Of a stretch of 64,000 nt of DNA, positions 61,184-64,000 are shown piece after piece (the first letter of the stretch is position 1; every line of letters begins with the position of its first letter). Under the pieces are notes generated by a model, which had not been told where the DNA came from, ran no database searches, and saw only the letters and a list, made by a program, of their open reading frames with translations. Source of the stretch: HK1 sp965221725 (GTDB taxonomy: Bacteria; Pseudomonadota; Gammaproteobacteria; HK1); the NCBI GenBank assembly GCA_965221725.1, contig OZ244909.1, positions 930,001 through 994,000 on the forward strand, in the 5' to 3' direction. Both the position numbers and the translations under genes were made by a program.

Positions 61184-63510
61184 TATTCCGTGTAGTAGCT
61201 GCGGTACCGACGCGAGGAGCCGTAGCCGTAGTAGTAGCCCGAATCACCGTACCCGTAGCGCGCGTTCCGGCGCACGTTCACCATGCTCAGCGCGACGCCG
61301 GCCAATTGGGCACCGGATTTGCGGAGCTGCGCGAGCGCCAGCGCCACCACCTCGCGCCGTACCGCACCCCATCGCACGGCGAATACCGTCGCGTCGACAG
61401 AACCGGCGAGGATGCGCGCGTCGGTGAGCACATGGACCGGCGGTGAATCGATGATCACCAGATCGTAAGTGTCCCGCAGCGCGGCCATCAGTGTGTCCAT
61501 GCGTGAAGAGCCCAGCAAGTCGGAAGAGTTGGCAGGACGCCCCCGACCGGCGGTCAGCACGGACATGCCCGAAGCGGTGTCGTGCTGAAGGACTTCGCTC
61601 AGCTCGATCTCCCGCCCCGTGAGGATTTGAATGAGACCGGCACCGTCCGAGAGTCCGAGCTCGTCGGCCACCTTGCTGCGGCGCAGATCGGCATCGACCA
61701 GCACGGTCTGCCGGCCACTGCGCGCGAGGAGGCGACTCATCGTGATCGCGATGGTCGTCTTCCCTTCGTCGGGGATCGAGGATGTGACGAGAATCGACTT
61801 CGGGGTGCCATCCGCACCCGAGAGCAGGATGCTGGTGTACAGCGTACGGATCGACTCCGCGAACGACGACGCGGGCCTTGCCAGCACGTAATCGGCGGGC
61901 GATTGCCTCCACCGGCGCCGCGCCGCGACCATCGGAATCAGGGCGAGCGTGCCGAGGCCGGTCATGTCCTCGATCTGCGCCGAGCTGCGAAACCCCGAAT
62001 CAAGCTGCTCGACGAGATGGACAAGCACGAAGCCGAGGAAGGTGGACAGAACCCACGCAATGGAGACGATGCGATTCTTCCTCGGCGCGGACGGAGCGCG
62101 CGGGACTTGAGCGAGGGACAGGATACGCGCGTCCGGATGCTGAATCTCTTCCTGCCGCCCGGTCTCCTTCCATCGTGCGAGGAACGTATCGAACAGCGCA
62201 CGGTTTGCCGCCGCCTCGCGCTCCAGCACCCGGAGCTGACCCTGGAAGGTGCTGGTCCTGGCAACCTCTGCCCTCAGGTTCTCCAGGTTGCGCTCCAGAG
62301 TGCGTTCGCGGATCTGCGCCACCTCGAGGGTGTTGGTCAGTCCCTGGACGATCTTTTCGACCTCCGTCGCCAGCTTGGCGCGGACCTCCTCGAGTTCTGC
62401 TGTGATGTTGATCATGCGCGGATGACGCGCCCCAAGCTCGGTCGACATCTCCGCCGCACGACGCGCCACGTCGGTCTCCTGCTCCCGCAGACGCTGAATG
62501 AGCGGCGAGGCGAGGACATCGGCCGCAGACTCCACACCACCCTCGTCGCTCGTCAGGGATCGGATCTGGCGCAACCTCGCCTCGGCCTCCGCAGTCCGCG
62601 TGCGCGCGAGGATGAGCTGGGTCGTGATCTCCGAGATCTGCTGCTCGGTGACGGTGACGCCCCTGCCTTCGCCCAGCCCCTGCGCCTGGCGGTACTCCTC
62701 GGCCGCGCGTTCGGATGCCTCGACCTGCAGGCGAAGGTCCCCGACGCGGGTGTTGAGCCAGTCCGTGGCGCGCTGCGTGGCATCGAACTTCGCCTCAAGC
62801 TGCTCGAGCAGGTACAGCTCGGAGAGGCGGTTCGCCACCGCCGCCGCGAGCTTCGCGTCCGTCGAGCGCACCGTGACCTCGATCACGCGCGAGCGTCCCC
62901 GAATGCGCGTCGAGACCGCGCCCCGCACCCGTGCGACGACCGCCGCATGCACCCGCCGTTCGATCTCCTCGGGTGTTGGGGGTATTGGGGGCGTCGCGGC
63001 AGTATGGTCGGGAGCGCCCAACGGCAACCGCCACTCGGGCGGGATCCAGCGCAGTGGATTCAGCATCCGGATCATGCCGAGCAGCGAGCGGCGCGGGGGA
63101 CGCAACCGTGGATTGAACGCAGGCTCGTCGACGAGCCCCAGATCGTCGACCACCTTGGCAATCAGGGTGTGTGATCGCAGTACCTCGACCTCGCTCTCGA
63201 TCGTTGCCCGGTCGGCACGCAGGCCGCGCAGAACGTCTTCGACATCGACCACGTTCGTCTTCGGAATGCCGATGAGGATCCGCGCCTGCGCCGAGTAGCG
63301 AGGGGGGATCTGCGAGACAGCGAGCCAGGTGATGAACGTACCCAGAACCATGACGGCCAACACCAGACCCTTGTGCCGGCGCAGCCGTTCGATGAACTCG
63401 CGGAACCACCGCCCCTCCGGGCCGTCTTCGCCTGCGGCCCAGACGGTCTCCACCGGCTCGGGATACCCGGCCCTCGCCCCGGAAGGAACCTCGGTAGCGG
63501 GACGCGTCAT
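61183..63510 (-). CDS. wzc: Polysaccharide co-polymerase and tyrosine autokinase (Wzc-type)
   Basis: 775 residues. N-terminal membrane helix (about 55-75), a Wzz domain and long periplasmic coiled coils (about 220-430), a second helix (about 500-520) and a cytoplasmic BY-kinase domain: Walker A SSIPDEGKTT (about 572-581), Walker A' LVDADLRRSK, and Walker B DLVIIDSPPV (about 685). A C-terminal Tyr cluster (GYGDSGYYYGYGSSRRYRSY) is the autophosphorylation tail. It controls chain length and export with Wza. The ATG at 63510 is chosen; the frame is open 60 codons further without support. No Wzb phosphatase is nearby; the PPP phosphatase at 18567 is far away. Confidence 0.93.
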   Translation of the reverse strand: MTRPATEVPSGARAGYPEPVETVWAAGEDGPEGRWFREFIERLRRHKGLVLAVMVLGTFITWLAVSQIPPRYSAQARILIGIPKTNVVDVEDVLRGLRADRATIESEVEVLRSHTLIAKVVDDLGLVDEPAFNPRLRPPRRSLLGMIRMLNPLRWIPPEWRLPLGAPDHTAATPPIPPTPEEIERRVHAAVVARVRGAVSTRIRGRSRVIEVTVRSTDAKLAAAVANRLSELYLLEQLEAKFDATQRATDWLNTRVGDLRLQVEASERAAEEYRQAQGLGEGRGVTVTEQQISEITTQLILARTRTAEAEARLRQIRSLTSDEGGVESAADVLASPLIQRLREQETDVARRAAEMSTELGARHPRMINITAELEEVRAKLATEVEKIVQGLTNTLEVAQIRERTLERNLENLRAEVARTSTFQGQLRVLEREAAANRALFDTFLARWKETGRQEEIQHPDARILSLAQVPRAPSAPRKNRIVSIAWVLSTFLGFVLVHLVEQLDSGFRSSAQIEDMTGLGTLALIPMVAARRRWRQSPADYVLARPASSFAESIRTLYTSILLSGADGTPKSILVTSSIPDEGKTTIAITMSRLLARSGRQTVLVDADLRRSKVADELGLSDGAGLIQILTGREIELSEVLQHDTASGMSVLTAGRGRPANSSDLLGSSRMDTLMAALRDTYDLVIIDSPPVHVLTDARILAGSVDATVFAVRWGAVRREVVALALAQLRKSGAQLAGVALSMVNVRRNARYGYGDSGYYYGYGSSRRYRSYYTE

Positions 63511-63538
63511 TTGGAACGACTGCGCGCTTGCGGGCGAT

Positions 63539-64000
63539 TCAAAAGAATCGCTCCAGCACCTTGACCACATCCCCCGGGAGCACGGCGTCGCTGTCGGAGA
63601 CCGACTGCTCCGTGCGGGCCGGGTCGGTCGCCCGGATGATGACCATCCTCTCCTTCCTTGCGCGGTAGGTGAACCCGCCGCCGAGCGCAACCGCCTCGGT
63701 CACGGTCATGCCGGTGACATAGGGGTAGGCACCGGGCTCCTGCACTTCGCCGAGGATGTAGAAGGGACGGTAGTTCAGCACCTCGATGCTGACCTTCGGG
63801 TTCAGGAGATAGTCCGGCTTCAGGGCATCGACGACCGCCTGCTCGGCCTGATGGACGGTCAGGCCGGTGAGATTCAGGCTGCCGGCGAGTGGAAGCGAGA
63901 CTGTTCCGGTCTCGCTGATGGTGACTTCGCTGGAGAGATCCTCGTGCCCGAAGACCGTGATCTGCACCCGATCCCCGGTCCCCAGAGCGTACTCGCCGCC
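63539..64000 (-). CDS. wza: Outer-membrane polysaccharide export protein (Wza-type), 3' part
   Basis: The 5' end lies outside the window. The visible 153 codons begin GGEYALGTGDRVQITVFGHE, the conserved start of the Poly_export domain, and contain an SLBB domain (PFYILGEVQEPGAYPYVTGM). The lipoprotein signal and any C-terminal amphipathic helix are not seen; the protein ends KVLERFF, so it is of the short type. It forms the outer-membrane channel together with Wzc, encoded 28 bp downstream. Confidence 0.92.
   Translation of the reverse strand, partial: GGEYALGTGDRVQITVFGHEDLSSEVTISETGTVSLPLAGSLNLTGLTVHQAEQAVVDALKPDYLLNPKVSIEVLNYRPFYILGEVQEPGAYPYVTGMTVTEAVALGGGFTYRARKERMVIIRATDPARTEQSVSDSDAVLPGDVVKVLERFF

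Noticed and set aside
1..64000. tRNA, rRNA genes and replication origin
   Set aside because: No tRNA cloverleaf, rRNA segment or DnaA-box cluster was recognised by eye; a covariance-model scan was not possible.

Overview
The window is an accessory region of a GC-rich proteobacterial chromosome. A gammaproteobacterium of the Chromatiales type would fit the mix of exopolysaccharide (EPS) genes, toxin-antitoxin pairs and many insertion sequences, but nothing here fixes the taxonomy. Most genes belong to one Wzx/Wzy-type surface-polysaccharide locus that has been heavily rearranged: genes are split, duplicated, fused or cut short, and short pieces of neighbouring genes recur at breakpoints.

Layout. 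0.1-5.2 kb: a DUF4143 ATPase, a HigBA-like pair, a FitAB/VapBC pair, two relics of a sulfotransferase-like gene and a first copy of an unassigned AAA ATPase. 5.5-6.8 kb: a galE stump joined to a methyltransferase gene that is frameshifted in a G10 tract, then the first codons of a glycosyltransferase (GT). 6.8-9.1 kb: a lower-GC subtilase island flanked by direct repeats, one of which is split by a 1.67-kb IS. 11.0-16.5 kb: a GT4 pseudogene, a VapBC pair, a GDP-mannose-epimerase-like gene, the intact GT4 and a Wzx flippase. 16.7-21.3 kb: a nucleotidyltransferase, a PPP phosphatase, a lasso-peptide-type B2 protein and a second AAA ATPase. 21.6-24.9 kb: an ISKra4-like relic inside an E2-like gene, a frameshifted metallo-beta-lactamase-fold gene, and a divergent XRE-ImmA/IrrE plus PIN pair. 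25.5-35.2 kb: an ATPase relic, an IS3 relic, UDP-xylose synthase, an SGNH hydrolase, SxtJ/DUF5989/carbamoyltransferase, a VapBC pair, an O-antigen ligase and the initiating sugar-phosphate transferase. 35.5-37.3 kb: an MsbA-like ABC exporter.

37.6-49.6 kb: a family 2 GT split by a 10.9-kb composite transposon. The transposon consists of two 1502-bp IS1202/ISNCY-like copies bounded by a 17-bp target duplication. Its cargo holds a SNF2 helicase, an acidic protein interrupted by an ISAs1 element, a decayed DUF5131 gene, a DUF433-type antitoxin fragment and two variants of a coiled-coil membrane protein. 49.6-59.3 kb: a Wzy-like polymerase, two related GT cassettes with different deletions, an IS4 relic and an FkbM methyltransferase. 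59.2-64.0 kb (minus strand): GT4, an unassigned exported protein, the Wzc tyrosine kinase and the 3' part of wza.

How the parts would work together. The WcaJ-type enzyme loads the first sugar on undecaprenyl phosphate. The GTs extend the unit with sugars that could include UDP-xylose and a GDP-mannose-derived sugar. Wzx flips it, Wzy polymerises it, and Wza/Wzc export the chain. Carbamoyl and methyl groups may decorate it. Several GT genes are broken, so the present locus may make an altered product or none.

The least explained items are a roughly 135-nt, strongly foldable sequence at the right end of two different IS types with one compensatory base-pair change, the helicase plus acidic-protein cargo, the three copies of the unassigned AAA ATPase, and the remnant MBL/E2 cluster facing an ImmA-PIN pair.
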